DNA from: Piscibacillus halophilus
Lineage (GTDB): Bacteria > Bacillota > Bacilli > Bacillales > Alkalibacillaceae
Assembly (NCBI RefSeq): GCF_900110685.1
Contig: NZ_FOES01000002.1
Coordinates: 1 to 64,000 of the forward strand
Reading direction: 5' to 3'
Length of the DNA stretch: 64,000 nucleotides
The position numbers and the translations under genes were made by a program. Positions 25,929-34,598 of this stretch are shown in pieces (the stretch's first letter is position 1; the number at the start of each line of letters is the position of its first letter). The notes beneath the pieces were generated by a model. The model worked only from the letters and a program-made list of their open reading frames with translations. It had not been told where the DNA came from and ran no database searches.

Positions 25929-25996
25929 GGGTAACTTCTATAGAAGTGAATGATTGATTTATGATCCTTCATTTCTATAGGAGTTGCCCTATTTTT
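25929..25996 (+). other. 22-bp perfect hairpin with T-run, before the cold-shock gene
   Basis: Bases 25929-25950 pair without a mismatch (three G-U pairs) with 25968-25989, around a 17-base loop, followed by TATTTTTA. The arms contain the palindrome ACTTCTATAGAAGT (25934-25947). No plus-strand gene lies just upstream for it to terminate; the nearest ends at 24970. It could be a terminator of an unseen small RNA, a leader element, or a degenerate inverted-repeat element. Confidence 0.6.
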
Positions 25997-26061
25997 ATAT
26001 CTGCATACTTATTGTGAAATTAAGCACCACTTAGGTGAAAGTTTTAGGAGGATTTTGTATC

Positions 26062-26262
26062 ATGCAAAACGGTGTAGTAAAATGGTTTAACGCTGAAAAA
26101 GGTTATGGTTTCATTCAAGTTGAAGGTGGAGACGATGTATTCGTACACTACTCTGCAATTCAAGAAGAAGGTTTCAAAACTTTAGACGAAGGTCAAGAAG
26201 TTAATTTTGAAATTGTTGAAGGCGATCGTGGACCTCAGGCTTCTAACGTTGTAAAAAAATAA
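26062..26262 (+). CDS. Cold shock protein (CspA family)
   Basis: A 66-residue single-stranded nucleic acid-binding protein acting as an RNA chaperone. Both RNA-binding motifs are intact: KGYGFIQV (RNP1) and VFVHYSAI (RNP2), inside the standard five-stranded barrel. TTAGGAGGA lies 9 bases before ATG 26062; the longer frame to 26035 runs through the leader. It begins [12 protein letters not shown] as CspB/CspD proteins do. A terminator follows. Confidence 0.96.
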   Translation: MQNGVVKWFNAEKGYGFIQVEGGDDVFVHYSAIQEEGFKTLDEGQEVNFEIVEGDRGPQASNVVKK

Positions 26263-26276
26263 ATAAAATATATTTT

Positions 26277-26309
26277 AAGTCGGTAACTACTGAGTAGTTG
26301 CCGGCTTTT
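26277..26309 (+). terminator. Terminator after the cold-shock gene
   Basis: AGTCGGTAACTAC pairs with GTAGTTGCCGGCT (13 bp, two G-U pairs) around TGA, followed by a TTTTTT run. Confidence 0.85.
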
Positions 26310-26368
26310 TTCTTGTTGTATCACTTGATAATTATGGTCACCTATAATATTATTAATTCTATTGTGCA

Positions 26369-26408
26369 GACGCAGTTCGAAAAATCCTGCGATATCAAAA
26401 CTAAGGAG
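26369..26408 (+). promoter_or_regulatory. preQ1-I riboswitch
   Basis: CGCAG (26371-26375) and CTGCG (26387-26391) form stem P1 around TTCGAAAAATC. The A-rich tail then leads into AAAACTAAGGAG (26397-26408), the conserved pseudoknot end of class I preQ1 aptamers. The AAGGAG is also the ribosome binding site of the transporter at 26418. Ligand binding would therefore hide the site and lower translation when the queuosine precursor is plentiful. Confidence 0.75.
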
Positions 26409-26417
26409 ATGATATGA

Positions 26418-27095
26418 ATGACAAATGAGTTATTATGGATTGTTTTTGCACTCGTCAACTTTTTATTACTCATACTGATTTATCGTATTTTCGGTAAGAA
26501 TGGTTTACTTGTTTGGATTGGGATGTCTACAGTTGTAGCTAATCTCCAAGTTTTAAAAATGGTGGAACTGTTTGGAGTAACCGCAACGTTAGGAAATATT
26601 GTTTATGGTTCCATTTTTCTGGCGACTGATATTCTAAATGAGAAGTATGGGAAAGATGAAGCTAAAAAAGCAGTGTGGTTAGGGTTCTTTACGCTAATTA
26701 CCATGGCCATTGTTATGCAAATAGCTTTACGTTTTGAACCAGCTGCATCTGACCAAGTAAATGATGCGTTACAGACATTATTTGATTTAGTTCCACAGGT
26801 TGCTTTAGGTAGTTTGTTGGCATATATTGTCAGTCAAAATGCAGATGTGTATATTTTTTCAAAGCTAAAAAGTAAATTTAAATCAGATCGATACCTTTGG
26901 GTTCGAAATAACGTCAGTTCTATGCTAAGTCAGCTTTTAGATACAGCAATATTTACAATTATTGCATTTTGGGGACTGCTTACAACTGAACTAGATGTTT
27001 GGTTCCAAATTTTCTTATCCACTTATTTTATTAAGTTCATGGTAGCAGCGATTGACACACCATTTATGTATTTAGCCAAGAAATTTCATAAATAG
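26418..27095 (+). CDS. Queuosine precursor transporter (YhhQ/VUT family)
   Basis: Imports preQ0, preQ1 or related 7-deazapurines for the tRNA base queuosine. It has six to seven membrane helices in 225 residues and family motifs GNIVYGSIFLATDILNEKYGK, SQNADVYIFSKLK and RNNVSSMLSQLLDTAIF. The preQ1-I aptamer directly upstream is independent support for the substrate. ATG 26418 comes 9 bases after AAGGAG, and an ATG at 26414 would be out of frame. A terminator follows, so it is monocistronic. Confidence 0.93.
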   Translation: MTNELLWIVFALVNFLLLILIYRIFGKNGLLVWIGMSTVVANLQVLKMVELFGVTATLGNIVYGSIFLATDILNEKYGKDEAKKAVWLGFFTLITMAIVMQIALRFEPAASDQVNDALQTLFDLVPQVALGSLLAYIVSQNADVYIFSKLKSKFKSDRYLWVRNNVSSMLSQLLDTAIFTIIAFWGLLTTELDVWFQIFLSTYFIKFMVAAIDTPFMYLAKKFHK

Positions 27096-27096
27096 T

Positions 27097-27137
27097 AAAA
27101 GGGTGTTCCCTTCTTGACTTTTTGGGGACACCCTTTT
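27097..27137. terminator. Bidirectional terminator
   Basis: AAAAGGGTGTTCCC pairs with GGGGACACCCTTTT (one mismatch/G-U) around a 13-base middle, between convergent genes. Confidence 0.85.
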
Positions 27138-27139
27138 AC

Positions 27140-27964
27140 TTATAATGTTTCTATTTCGTTCTCTTCATAGCTAATCCAATCACTAAAGCTTCCTACGTAT
27201 AATCGTACATTTCGAAAACCAGCTCTCCATAAGGCTACAACGTTTGGTGCAGCTGTGACTCCAGAACCACAATAAACAATAATTTCATTAGCATCTTGAT
27301 AATTCATAAAGTATTCTTTTAAATTATCTTTGGCTTTAAATAATTGGTTCTCATCCAATATCTTAGTCCAATCAGAGTTTACAGCTCCTGGAATGTGTCC
27401 TGCTTTATGATCGATTGGTTCATGCTTTCCTAAATAACGCTCATAACTTCTAGAATCAATTAAAACAACTCTCTCCTCTTCTTTATGTTGTTTAACATAA
27501 GGCATATCCGCTACCAAGTGTTCTTGAATTTGATAATCACCATATTGAGATTTGGATTGAATAGGATTTGATTTCGTCACTGAATAACCCGTTTCCATCC
27601 AATCTTGGATTCCTCCATTCATTAAATAAACATTTGGATGCCCAATAAACTTTAATAACCAATACATTCTTGATGAAAAAGCTCTGTTTTGACAGTACAC
27701 TACAACTGTTGTATCACGATTAATTCCCCGTTCTGCAAGTCGAGCTGTAAAAGTATCAAGTGAAGGTAAAGGATGGCGGCCTCCTGTACTTTTTACTTCT
27801 CCACTTAAATCCTTTTCGAGGTCAAAATAAACGGCATTTGGAATATGCCTGTGTTGATACTGCTCCATTCCCCATTGAGAGTCTTGTAAATTAAAGCGAC
27901 AATCAGCAAAAATAACATCTTCTTCTGTATAAAGTTTATAAGCTTCTTCAACAGAAATAATCAT
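27140..27964 (-). CDS. Sulfurtransferase, two-domain rhodanese
   Basis: Transfers sulfur from 3-mercaptopyruvate or thiosulfate to cyanide or thiols. Two rhodanese domains: the first (1-130; DCRFNLQD, VVVYCQNRAFSSRMYW) and the second (150-274) with the catalytic loop YCGSGVTAAPN near residue 233. CGSGVT is the loop typical of mercaptopyruvate sulfurtransferases, while thiosulfate enzymes more often have CRKGVT. The first domain also keeps a cysteine in its loop. GGAGAG precedes the ATG. It is 12 bases downstream of bpsB on the same strand and may be read with it. Confidence 0.9.
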   Translation of the reverse strand: MIISVEEAYKLYTEEDVIFADCRFNLQDSQWGMEQYQHRHIPNAVYFDLEKDLSGEVKSTGGRHPLPSLDTFTARLAERGINRDTTVVVYCQNRAFSSRMYWLLKFIGHPNVYLMNGGIQDWMETGYSVTKSNPIQSKSQYGDYQIQEHLVADMPYVKQHKEEERVVLIDSRSYERYLGKHEPIDHKAGHIPGAVNSDWTKILDENQLFKAKDNLKEYFMNYQDANEIIVYCGSGVTAAPNVVALWRAGFRNVRLYVGSFSDWISYEENEIETL

Positions 27965-27976
27965 TATATTCTCTCC

Positions 27977-28486
27977 TTATTTAGATAAATATTGTTGCAA
28001 AGCTTGATTTTCAAGTGGGATCCGCTTATTCATCAACCATAGATGTGCTCCGAGAAATACGATTGCCGTTAAATAGGCATGGAACATGAGGGGTATGATG
28101 AAAAATTCTAACCCAACCACCCAATAGTTTGGATGTTTACACCATTTATAAGGTCCTTTTTTCACTAATCGAGAATTAGGTAATACAATGATCTTCGTAT
28201 TCCAAAACCTTCCTAACGCCCCTAGACACCAAAACCTAAAGGCTTGTAATAATAAAAATGCTATAAAAATGACAAGTGATATCTCCTTATTCCACTGATG
28301 AGCGGCGTAACTTTCTATCAGTAATGATATAAAAAATAAAGAATGGGTGATAACAATGTATCGATAATACGGATCCTCAACCTCAATCGCACCTTTTCCT
28401 TTTTGATATTTTTCATTTGATTTAGCAATGAGTATTTCCGCTAACCTCAAGCTTATTAAATAGATGGTGATCATGATATAAACCAT
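27977..28486 (-). CDS. bpsB: Alkylpyrone O-methyltransferase BpsB (YpbQ), ICMT family
   Basis: A 169-residue integral membrane methyltransferase with about four helices and the isoprenylcysteine methyltransferase signature LVKKGPYKWCKHPNYW near residue 110. In B. subtilis the homologue YpbQ methylates the triketide alkylpyrones made by the type III polyketide synthase BpsA. Here the two genes are again adjacent, one base apart, which strongly supports that role. The product is expected to be a lipid-like alkylpyrone methyl ether. Confidence 0.88.
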   Translation of the reverse strand: MVYIMITIYLISLRLAEILIAKSNEKYQKGKGAIEVEDPYYRYIVITHSLFFISLLIESYAAHQWNKEISLVIFIAFLLLQAFRFWCLGALGRFWNTKIIVLPNSRLVKKGPYKWCKHPNYWVVGLEFFIIPLMFHAYLTAIVFLGAHLWLMNKRIPLENQALQQYLSK

Positions 28487-28487
28487 G

Positions 28488-29549
28488 TTATTGCCACTCC
28501 ATCAATAATATTTCTGAGGTGAACCCAGGACCTAAAGCTGTTACTAGGTGGTAAGGTAAATTGAATTCACCATATTGCAACGCTTCTTTAATGACAAATA
28601 AAACTGTTGGCGAAGACATGTTTCCATACTTTTTTAGTATGTTTTTAGAGAATTGAAGGTCTTGATGATTGTCCATAATTGCCTCAACTTCTTCTAATAC
28701 CTTACGTCCACCTGGATGCGCTAAAATATGTTCAATATATGAAGATGAAACGTTTTGCTGAGACAAAAACGATGTTAAGTGATTATTCCAAAAAGTTTTA
28801 ACTAAATTGGGAATTTCAGTCGCAAAAATGACGTAAAATCCATCATCTCTGACATCCCAACCCATTACATCCATACTATCGTTTAACAATTTAGAACTCG
28901 TTTCTTTAATATGTAATTTAGGTGTTTTTAGCTGTTTTACAAGTGGATGTTCTCTCCCTAATAACAGGGCACAGCCTGCTCCATCCCCGAATAATGCAGC
29001 TCCCACAATATTCTGTTTGTCTAATCTATCATGATGAAAGGCTACACTAGCTAATTCACAAGTGATAATCAATACAGAATCATCTGGATTAGCCTTGAGA
29101 TAGTCATGTGCTCGTGATAAAGCTATTCCCCCTCCAGCACAGCCTAAGCCAAATAGCGGATACCTTTTAACATTATCACGAAATGGTAATCTATTTAATA
29201 AATGTACATCCAAAGGTGGGGTCAATACTCCTGTGCTTGTGACGGATATGATCGCATCGATATCCTTTATATGTAACTCTTGATCTTTAAGACAATTTAA
29301 TATGGCTTTTTCAGCTAAATGAACCCCTTGTTTTATAAACAATTCATTGCGTTCTTTCACCCCATGCGGTTCCTGAAACCAAATCGGGTCAACAACAAAA
29401 TAACGTTGTTCAATATTAGCAGTATCAAATACAGATAAATACTTTGAAAGCCTGCGATCTTCTAATAGTTTAGAAATAAAACCTTTTGCTTGATTCTGCT
29501 TTAATTCATAATTCGGTAGAGCAGTTCCAATGTTGTATAATACCGACAT
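28488..29549 (-). CDS. bpsA: Type III polyketide synthase BpsA (BcsA)
   Basis: A chalcone-synthase-like enzyme that extends long-chain acyl-CoA with malonyl-CoA to alkylpyrones. The nucleophile is in GLGCAGGGIALSRA (about 145), the catalytic His in HILAHPGGRKVLE and the Asn in KKYGNMSSPTVLF. The loop GDGAGCALLLG is also typical. The 353-residue length is normal. GAGGTTG is upstream of the ATG. It is first in the bpsA-bpsB operon. Confidence 0.93.
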   Translation of the reverse strand: MSVLYNIGTALPNYELKQNQAKGFISKLLEDRRLSKYLSVFDTANIEQRYFVVDPIWFQEPHGVKERNELFIKQGVHLAEKAILNCLKDQELHIKDIDAIISVTSTGVLTPPLDVHLLNRLPFRDNVKRYPLFGLGCAGGGIALSRAHDYLKANPDDSVLIITCELASVAFHHDRLDKQNIVGAALFGDGAGCALLLGREHPLVKQLKTPKLHIKETSSKLLNDSMDVMGWDVRDDGFYVIFATEIPNLVKTFWNNHLTSFLSQQNVSSSYIEHILAHPGGRKVLEEVEAIMDNHQDLQFSKNILKKYGNMSSPTVLFVIKEALQYGEFNLPYHLVTALGPGFTSEILLMEWQ

Positions 29550-29625
29550 AAAGGAAACAACCTCTTTCTTTTTAATCTATCCCCTACTATTACATTTTCC
29601 AATCAATGGTATTTTATACTAATAA

Positions 29626-30405
29626 TTAGAACCCATAAATCGTCATGCCACCATCCACCATTAACGTTTGTCCTGTCATATAGTTACTCGCTTCCGATGC
29701 TAAAAATACTGCTGGACCTGCAATCTCTTCTAACCGACCAATTCTTTTTAAAGGTGTTCGGTTAACAATATCTTGAACATACTGATCATCTTGTAAAAGC
29801 TTTTCCGTTAAAGATGTCGGAAAATACCATGGACCTATAGCATTGATGTTAATCCCATATTTCCCCCACTCTATTGATAAAGTTTTGGTCATTTGTATGA
29901 GGGCTGCTTTTGTCATGGCATAAACAACACCTGTTCTAAGAGCGGTCTGCCCAGCAACAGATGAAATAGATATAATCTTGCCTTTAATTTTATGTTTAAT
30001 CATGTTTTGAGCCGCATATTGTGAAAGAAAGAATGCACTCTTCATGTTCGTGTCAATGATTTGTTGATATTCTCCTTCGGTTACTTTTATTGCTTCACTT
30101 CTGATATTCATCCCAGCGTTATTAACCAAAATATCGATCCCTTTATTTTGAGTTAGCTCATCCAGTTTTTGAGTAATTTCACTTAATTCTGTCACAGAAG
30201 AAGTAATATAATTGGCTTTTACATTGAATTGTTCTTCCAACTGTATCGTTGTTTTCTGTAGATCATTTTCATTCCTTGCAACTAAAATGACATCTGCTCC
30301 AGATTCAGCATATGCAAAAGCGATCGCTCTTCCAATTCCCTTTGTTGCACCCGTAATAACGGCGAGTTTTCCTTTTAAATTGAAGTTAGGTAAATAAGAT
30401 TCCAT
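29626..30405 (-). CDS. Short-chain dehydrogenase/reductase (SDR)
   Basis: A 259-residue classical SDR. NAD(P) site TGATKGIG at 18-25, structural NNAG, catalytic Ser in ISISSVAGQ, and the YxxxK pair in YAMTKAAL. ADVILVARNEND (Arg after the second strand) suggests NADPH preference. It ends in MTGQTLMVDGGMT like gluconate 5-dehydrogenases and FabG relatives. The substrate cannot be told from sequence. GGGAGGCGG precedes the ATG. It is located between the M32 peptidase and bpsA on the same strand. Confidence 0.87.
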   Translation of the reverse strand: MESYLPNFNLKGKLAVITGATKGIGRAIAFAYAESGADVILVARNENDLQKTTIQLEEQFNVKANYITSSVTELSEITQKLDELTQNKGIDILVNNAGMNIRSEAIKVTEGEYQQIIDTNMKSAFFLSQYAAQNMIKHKIKGKIISISSVAGQTALRTGVVYAMTKAALIQMTKTLSIEWGKYGININAIGPWYFPTSLTEKLLQDDQYVQDIVNRTPLKRIGRLEEIAGPAVFLASEASNYMTGQTLMVDGGMTIYGF

Positions 30406-30431
30406 TTGTTCCGCCTCCCTTAAAGTTAAAT

Positions 30432-30459
30432 AAGGCTATTCCGGTTAAAGAATAGCCTT
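30432..30459 (-). terminator. Terminator after ypwA
   Basis: AAGGCTATTC (30432-30441) pairs with GAATAGCCTT (30450-30459) around an 8-base loop, just past the carboxypeptidase stop; the minus strand continues TATTTAAC. Confidence 0.7.
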
Positions 30460-30464
30460 TTAAT

Positions 30465-31967
30465 TTACCAATTGTAAATTTGTCCATACTTATCTGTTAA
30501 GTACTGGATCAAATGATCAGGATTTAACCCTTCTCCCGTTACTTCTTTTAATAGATCTAATGGTTCCTTCATACTTCCTTTTTGGTGAATATTTTGATTC
30601 AACCAATGCTTAACTGGAGATAAATCATCATTTCGAATGGCTTCGTCAATATCAATAGATTGATTTAGTGCTGTTTTAAGTTGTGCACCATACATGTATC
30701 CTAAAGCGTAAGACGGAAAATACCCAAAGCTTCCATCAGACCAATGTACATCTTGTAACACACCATCCGCATCTTTTTCAGGTCGAATCCCTAAATATTC
30801 TTCCATTTTATCATTCCAAAGTTGCGGTAAATCTTTTACCTCTATTTCTTCATTTATTAAGCCTTTTTCTAATTCATAACGGATCATAATGTGTAGCGGA
30901 TAGGTCATTTCATCCGCTTCGATTCGTATAAAAGTTGGTTTTACCTCATTAATAGCTCGATAAAATTCATGCTTAGGAATATCTTTGAAGGATTCTGGTG
31001 CGTAATCTAAGAATAACTCATAGTATTGATCCCAGAAGGTTTCATTACGACCCACAAAGTTCTCCCAGAATAAAGACTGAGACTCATGGATTCCCATAGA
31101 AACCGCGTCGCATACAGGAGTATCGTATAAGTCTTTATTTAAACCTTGTTCATATAATGCATGGCCACCTTCATGAACGGTTCCAAATACAGCCATACGG
31201 AAATCATTCTCATCATAACGCGTCGTCACACGTACATCATCATGATTAATATTAATGGCAAATGGATGAACCGTTTCATCTAAACGACCTGCTTTAAAAT
31301 CATAACCCATTTTTTCTAAAACTTTTAAGGCAAACGCCTCCTGTTTTTCTTTAGGAAAATGAGTCAAAATGGCATCCGTGTTAGGTTTATCAGTTGAAGT
31401 GTTTACTTTTTCAATCAATATCCCTAGATCATCTCTTAATTTAGGAAATACTTGATCTAGAGTTTTTACCGTCACACCTGGTTCATAATTATCTAACAAC
31501 GCATCATAACGGTTCTCTTTGTAACCCCAATATTCAGCAAACTTAATGTTAAAAGCTACAATCTTCTCTAAATAAGGTCTAAACATCTCAAAATCGGATT
31601 TTTCTCTTGCTTCCGTCCACACCGATTCCGCTTGTGATGTTAATTCAACAAATTCTTTATACTCTTCAACAGGAATTTTTCTCGATTGATTATATTCTTT
31701 TTCTACTAATTCAACAGAACGTTTAATAACAGGGTCGCTTGAGTTTTTCAACTGATCAATATAAGACTTCATTTGATCGGATGTTTTAAGCTCATGTACC
31801 TTTTGAGATAAAAATGACAATGTTTCTGAACGTCGCTGAACGCCCTTTTTCGGTGCCTTTGTTCTTAAATCCCACGCCATTAACTTAATAGCTTCTCCAT
31901 AAGATTCTATTTGTTTATAATATTCCAAAAATTCTTTTTCTACTGAGGTATAGGTTGCTGTCCCCAT
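30465..31967 (-). CDS. ypwA: Metallocarboxypeptidase, M32 family
   Basis: A thermostable-type zinc (or cobalt) carboxypeptidase that trims C-terminal residues from peptides. The metal motif HEGGHALYEQG is near residue 264, with the further ligand Glu in MGIHESQSLFWEN and the family motif DEMTYPLHIMIRYELE. The all-helical 500-residue chain is the normal M32 size, with no signal peptide. AGAGGA precedes the ATG. It stands alone between ypsC and the SDR gene. Confidence 0.94.
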   Translation of the reverse strand: MGTATYTSVEKEFLEYYKQIESYGEAIKLMAWDLRTKAPKKGVQRRSETLSFLSQKVHELKTSDQMKSYIDQLKNSSDPVIKRSVELVEKEYNQSRKIPVEEYKEFVELTSQAESVWTEAREKSDFEMFRPYLEKIVAFNIKFAEYWGYKENRYDALLDNYEPGVTVKTLDQVFPKLRDDLGILIEKVNTSTDKPNTDAILTHFPKEKQEAFALKVLEKMGYDFKAGRLDETVHPFAININHDDVRVTTRYDENDFRMAVFGTVHEGGHALYEQGLNKDLYDTPVCDAVSMGIHESQSLFWENFVGRNETFWDQYYELFLDYAPESFKDIPKHEFYRAINEVKPTFIRIEADEMTYPLHIMIRYELEKGLINEEIEVKDLPQLWNDKMEEYLGIRPEKDADGVLQDVHWSDGSFGYFPSYALGYMYGAQLKTALNQSIDIDEAIRNDDLSPVKHWLNQNIHQKGSMKEPLDLLKEVTGEGLNPDHLIQYLTDKYGQIYNW

Positions 31968-31987
31968 ATAATCCTCTCCCGTCTAAA

Positions 31988-33127
31988 TTATTTTTTACCA
32001 AAGTATTGGTAATAATTAGTTTGGATAAATCCATTAAACAATTTTCGTTTTTTAGTGGCGCTTTGTCCATAACATTTTTCGAATTCTTTATAGGACGTCA
32101 TGATGTAAACACTCCACTTAGGGTAAGAAGACATAATGCTTCCAAGCGCTTTATAAATTTCTTCTACAGTGTCCTTTTCTCCTAAACGTTCACCATATGG
32201 AGGATTACCAATTAAATAACCTTTCTCCGTTTTTGGAACAAAATCCTGCACACGCATTTGTTTCCAATTAATTAAATCGACTAATCCTGCTTCCATTGCA
32301 TTTTGTTGAGCAATTTCAACCGCTTGATGACTTATATCTGATCCAGTAATATCTAGTGGTTGATCATAATTAGCTAAATCTTCTGCTTCCTCTAATGCAC
32401 GTTCCCACACTGATGAAGGAATCACATCCCATTCTTCAGCAGAAAACTCACGGTTAAAACCCGGAGCAATGTTCTGACCTATTAAGGCTGCTTCAATTGG
32501 AATTGTTCCTGATCCCGTAAATGGATCAACTAATGGATCATTAGGTGTCCAATTCGTTAATTGAATCAAGGCAGCTGCTAACGTCTCTTTTAAAGGAGCT
32601 TCACCTTGTCCAACTCGGTATCCACGTTTATGTAATCCAGAACCAGATGTATCTATAGATAGCGTAACTTGATCTTTTAATATAGCAACTTCGATCTTAT
32701 ACCTTGCACCAGTTTCCTCTAACCTGGAAGAGATACTATAAGCTTCTTGCAATCTTGAAACAATGGCTTTCTTAACAATCGATTGACAATCTGGTACAGA
32801 ATATAACTTTGACTTATGAGATTTGCCCACGACATGAATAAAACCTTCTTTAGAAATCCACTCTTCCCAAGGTAAGGCTTTTGTTTGTTCAAATAGTTCT
32901 TCAAAAGAATACGCGTAAAACTCTCCCATTAGTAGTTTTACCCGATCTGCGGTACGTAGCCACAAATTACTTCTGGCTATACCTAAAATATTTGATTCGT
33001 ACATCACGCGGCCATTATCTGTTTGTATATTCTCATATCCAAGTTGTTTAACTTCGTTTTTTACGATTGATTCTAATCCCATAGCTGCTGTTGCAATTAA
33101 TGTTATTGGCTGTGACAACGTTTCCAT
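31988..33127 (-). CDS. ypsC: THUMP-domain RNA methyltransferase YpsC (RlmL-type)
   Basis: A SAM-dependent methyltransferase expected to modify 23S rRNA guanine N2. An N-terminal ferredoxin-like/THUMP RNA-binding region (1-160) precedes the Rossmann catalytic domain with DPFTGSGTIPIEAALIG (SAM loop), ITGSDISHQAVEIA, and the active site IGNPPYGERL (NPPY). Length is about 380 residues as in B. subtilis. The start is uncertain: ATG 33127 has GAAAGG only one base away, and a TTG at 33136 has no clear site either. It lies just downstream of rnpB on the same strand, so rnpB read-through may supply the transcript. Confidence 0.9.
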   Translation of the reverse strand: METLSQPITLIATAAMGLESIVKNEVKQLGYENIQTDNGRVMYESNILGIARSNLWLRTADRVKLLMGEFYAYSFEELFEQTKALPWEEWISKEGFIHVVGKSHKSKLYSVPDCQSIVKKAIVSRLQEAYSISSRLEETGARYKIEVAILKDQVTLSIDTSGSGLHKRGYRVGQGEAPLKETLAAALIQLTNWTPNDPLVDPFTGSGTIPIEAALIGQNIAPGFNREFSAEEWDVIPSSVWERALEEAEDLANYDQPLDITGSDISHQAVEIAQQNAMEAGLVDLINWKQMRVQDFVPKTEKGYLIGNPPYGERLGEKDTVEEIYKALGSIMSSYPKWSVYIMTSYKEFEKCYGQSATKKRKLFNGFIQTNYYQYFGKK

Positions 33128-33182
33128 TCCTTTCAAAGAACAACAATTGCTCTAGATAATATGTAAGGCATAAATAAGATGC

Positions 33183-33586
33183 GACCAGTAAGTGTCTCGT
33201 AAGCCATGTTCTGTACCTTCGTACTACAATCGGCGGTCAACCTCGTACTCCAGTCGTAACCATCTATCTGCAAGCTTATAACTTGCCTCTCTGCTAGGTT
33301 GAATTCCCTGCAGAAAGTGCCCCTACCATTTTTTGGGTTGCTCACTCGTGGGGTTTACCTCGTTCCACTTTGATTGTTTCCAATCAAAATCGTCACTGTG
33401 GCACTTTAAAGGTAATCCAATCATATCCATAGACTTAGATTGTTTCCCTGCCGTTAGCTAACCTTTAGTTAACTACCTTGACTTATGGTTTCGTCAAGCA
33501 CGAACACTACAAGCGTCTCAGCCTGTGTGAGCATGGACTTTCCTCTCTGCGAATCACAGAGCGGTTACATCAACACTTACAACCAT
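33183..33586 (-). ncRNA. rnpB: RNase P RNA, type B
   Basis: The catalytic RNA that matures tRNA 5' ends. On the minus strand it has the universal blocks AGAGGAAAGTCCATGCTC near the 5' end, AAAGTGCCACAGTGACGA in the middle and GTACAGAACATGGCTTAC at the 3' end, where ACAGA..TGGCTTA is the near-invariant P4 partner. Helix P1 closes the molecule: GTAAGTGT (33573-33580) with ACACTTAC (33187-33195 region). The middle sequence matches the Bacillus type B fold. It lies between gpsB and ypsC as in B. subtilis. Ends are approximate. It explains the otherwise gene-free stretch here. Confidence 0.95.
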
Positions 33587-33655
33587 CAAATTTATGCCTG
33601 AACTATAAAGTTTAACATAAAAGTCCTATCATCGCATTAGTAATATCTAACAGTT

Positions 33656-33955
33656 TTATTCTGTGTATTTCTTTCCAAATACGGCTTTCTCTAAATTAGA
33701 CAAACGTTGTAATACATCGTAATTTATTTGACCTCTTTGTCTAGTCTGATTCGTAGCCGTTGTAGATCCATTTGGCTTACTGGTTGTTTTTAATCTTCTG
33801 TTTTCCTCTTTTAGAGATTCAATCTCTTTTTGAAATGCTTCATAATCTTGAATAACTAAATCTAAAAATTCATCAACCTCATCTTGATTATAACCTCTTA
33901 TTGTTGTTTTAAACTCTTTGTCCAAAATTTCTTGACTCGTTAAATTTGTTTTCAT
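33656..33955 (-). CDS. gpsB: Cell division regulator GpsB (DivIVA-like)
   Basis: A membrane-associated coiled-coil adaptor that moves PBP1 between septum and side wall. The N-terminal DivIVA-like motif [23 protein letters not shown] is intact (1-30), followed by a coiled coil ([22 protein letters not shown]), a Ser/Thr/Gln linker and the C-terminal trimer segment [17 protein letters not shown] 33955 sits after GTAGGAGG. Its partner PBP1 (ponA) is encoded at 37301-39907 in this window. Confidence 0.95.
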   Translation of the reverse strand: MKTNLTSQEILDKEFKTTIRGYNQDEVDEFLDLVIQDYEAFQKEIESLKEENRRLKTTSKPNGSTTATNQTRQRGQINYDVLQRLSNLEKAVFGKKYTE

Positions 33956-33976
33956 CAAAAAACCTCCTACCATACT

Positions 33977-34540
33977 TTAAAATTCATTTTGATTCCATTC
34001 CTGCATTTCTCGAGCTAAATCATCTAAATCAAAAGAATTTATAATCGTTACATTATATTCATGTTGTTCTTGATATTTCAAAATTAGATCATAAAAAAAT
34101 TTTGGTGATCCGCCAAATTCCTCTTCATATAACAAAATACACCCATCCGTCTTCTCAATAAACCATTTATTTTTTATAAAGTATTGTTTAGGACCTTCAT
34201 AAGATTTTTGGCTTAATGGCTGATAAAAGTCTGCTTTTTCTAGCATCCTCTGATAAATGGTTTGTTTATCTTCTTTCCATATTTTCTCCTGATCAACAAA
34301 AGGGGGTATAAGAGCTACTTTCACCGAATAATCTTGTTTCAAATCTTGAAGGACATCAAAGGCCCATGTCTCAACCCCTTGTTGACCAGATAGTAACACC
34401 CATTCAAGACCATTATCAAGGTAATCCACTAACCTTCTTTTAATAGCCTCTTTAATAATTTGTACTTTGTCGTCTTGGTCACTAAAGATATTCAGTTCGT
34501 GTGGCTTATATCCTGTAATTGTAATTGATTTTAAATCCAT
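33977..34540 (-). CDS. ypsA: YpsA, SLOG-family protein (DUF1273)
   Basis: A 187-residue protein with the nucleotide-binding SLOG fold: ITGYKPHELNIF at the N-terminus, LSGQQGVETWAFDVL (the GxxxGvE loop) and ILLYEEEFGGSPKFFYD (GG..K). YpsA influences cell division and growth in Firmicutes, although its ligand is unknown. It lies 21 bases upstream of gpsB on the same strand, an old and conserved pairing. Its minus-strand start region is separated from cdd by a terminator. Confidence 0.9.
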   Translation of the reverse strand: MDLKSITITGYKPHELNIFSDQDDKVQIIKEAIKRRLVDYLDNGLEWVLLSGQQGVETWAFDVLQDLKQDYSVKVALIPPFVDQEKIWKEDKQTIYQRMLEKADFYQPLSQKSYEGPKQYFIKNKWFIEKTDGCILLYEEEFGGSPKFFYDLILKYQEQHEYNVTIINSFDLDDLAREMQEWNQNEF

Positions 34541-34553
34541 ATTGATAGTATAT

Positions 34554-34582
34554 CAAAAAAAGGGCTAGTTTGTACTAGCCCT
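34554..34582 (-). terminator. Terminator between cdd and ypsA
   Basis: AGGGCTAGT (34561-34569) pairs with ACTAGCCCT (34574-34582); on the minus strand the stem is followed by seven T. Confidence 0.88.
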
Positions 34583-34598
34583 TGTGGTTATTTTTTCA

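Noticed and set aside
25929-25989. Insertion-sequence inverted repeat ends
   Set aside because: The arms are 17 bases apart with no transposase or target duplication; an RNA hairpin is the simpler reading.
33133-33345. Minus-strand 70-codon open frame upstream of ypsC
   Set aside because: It lies inside the 3' half of the RNase P RNA, whose conserved blocks explain the sequence.
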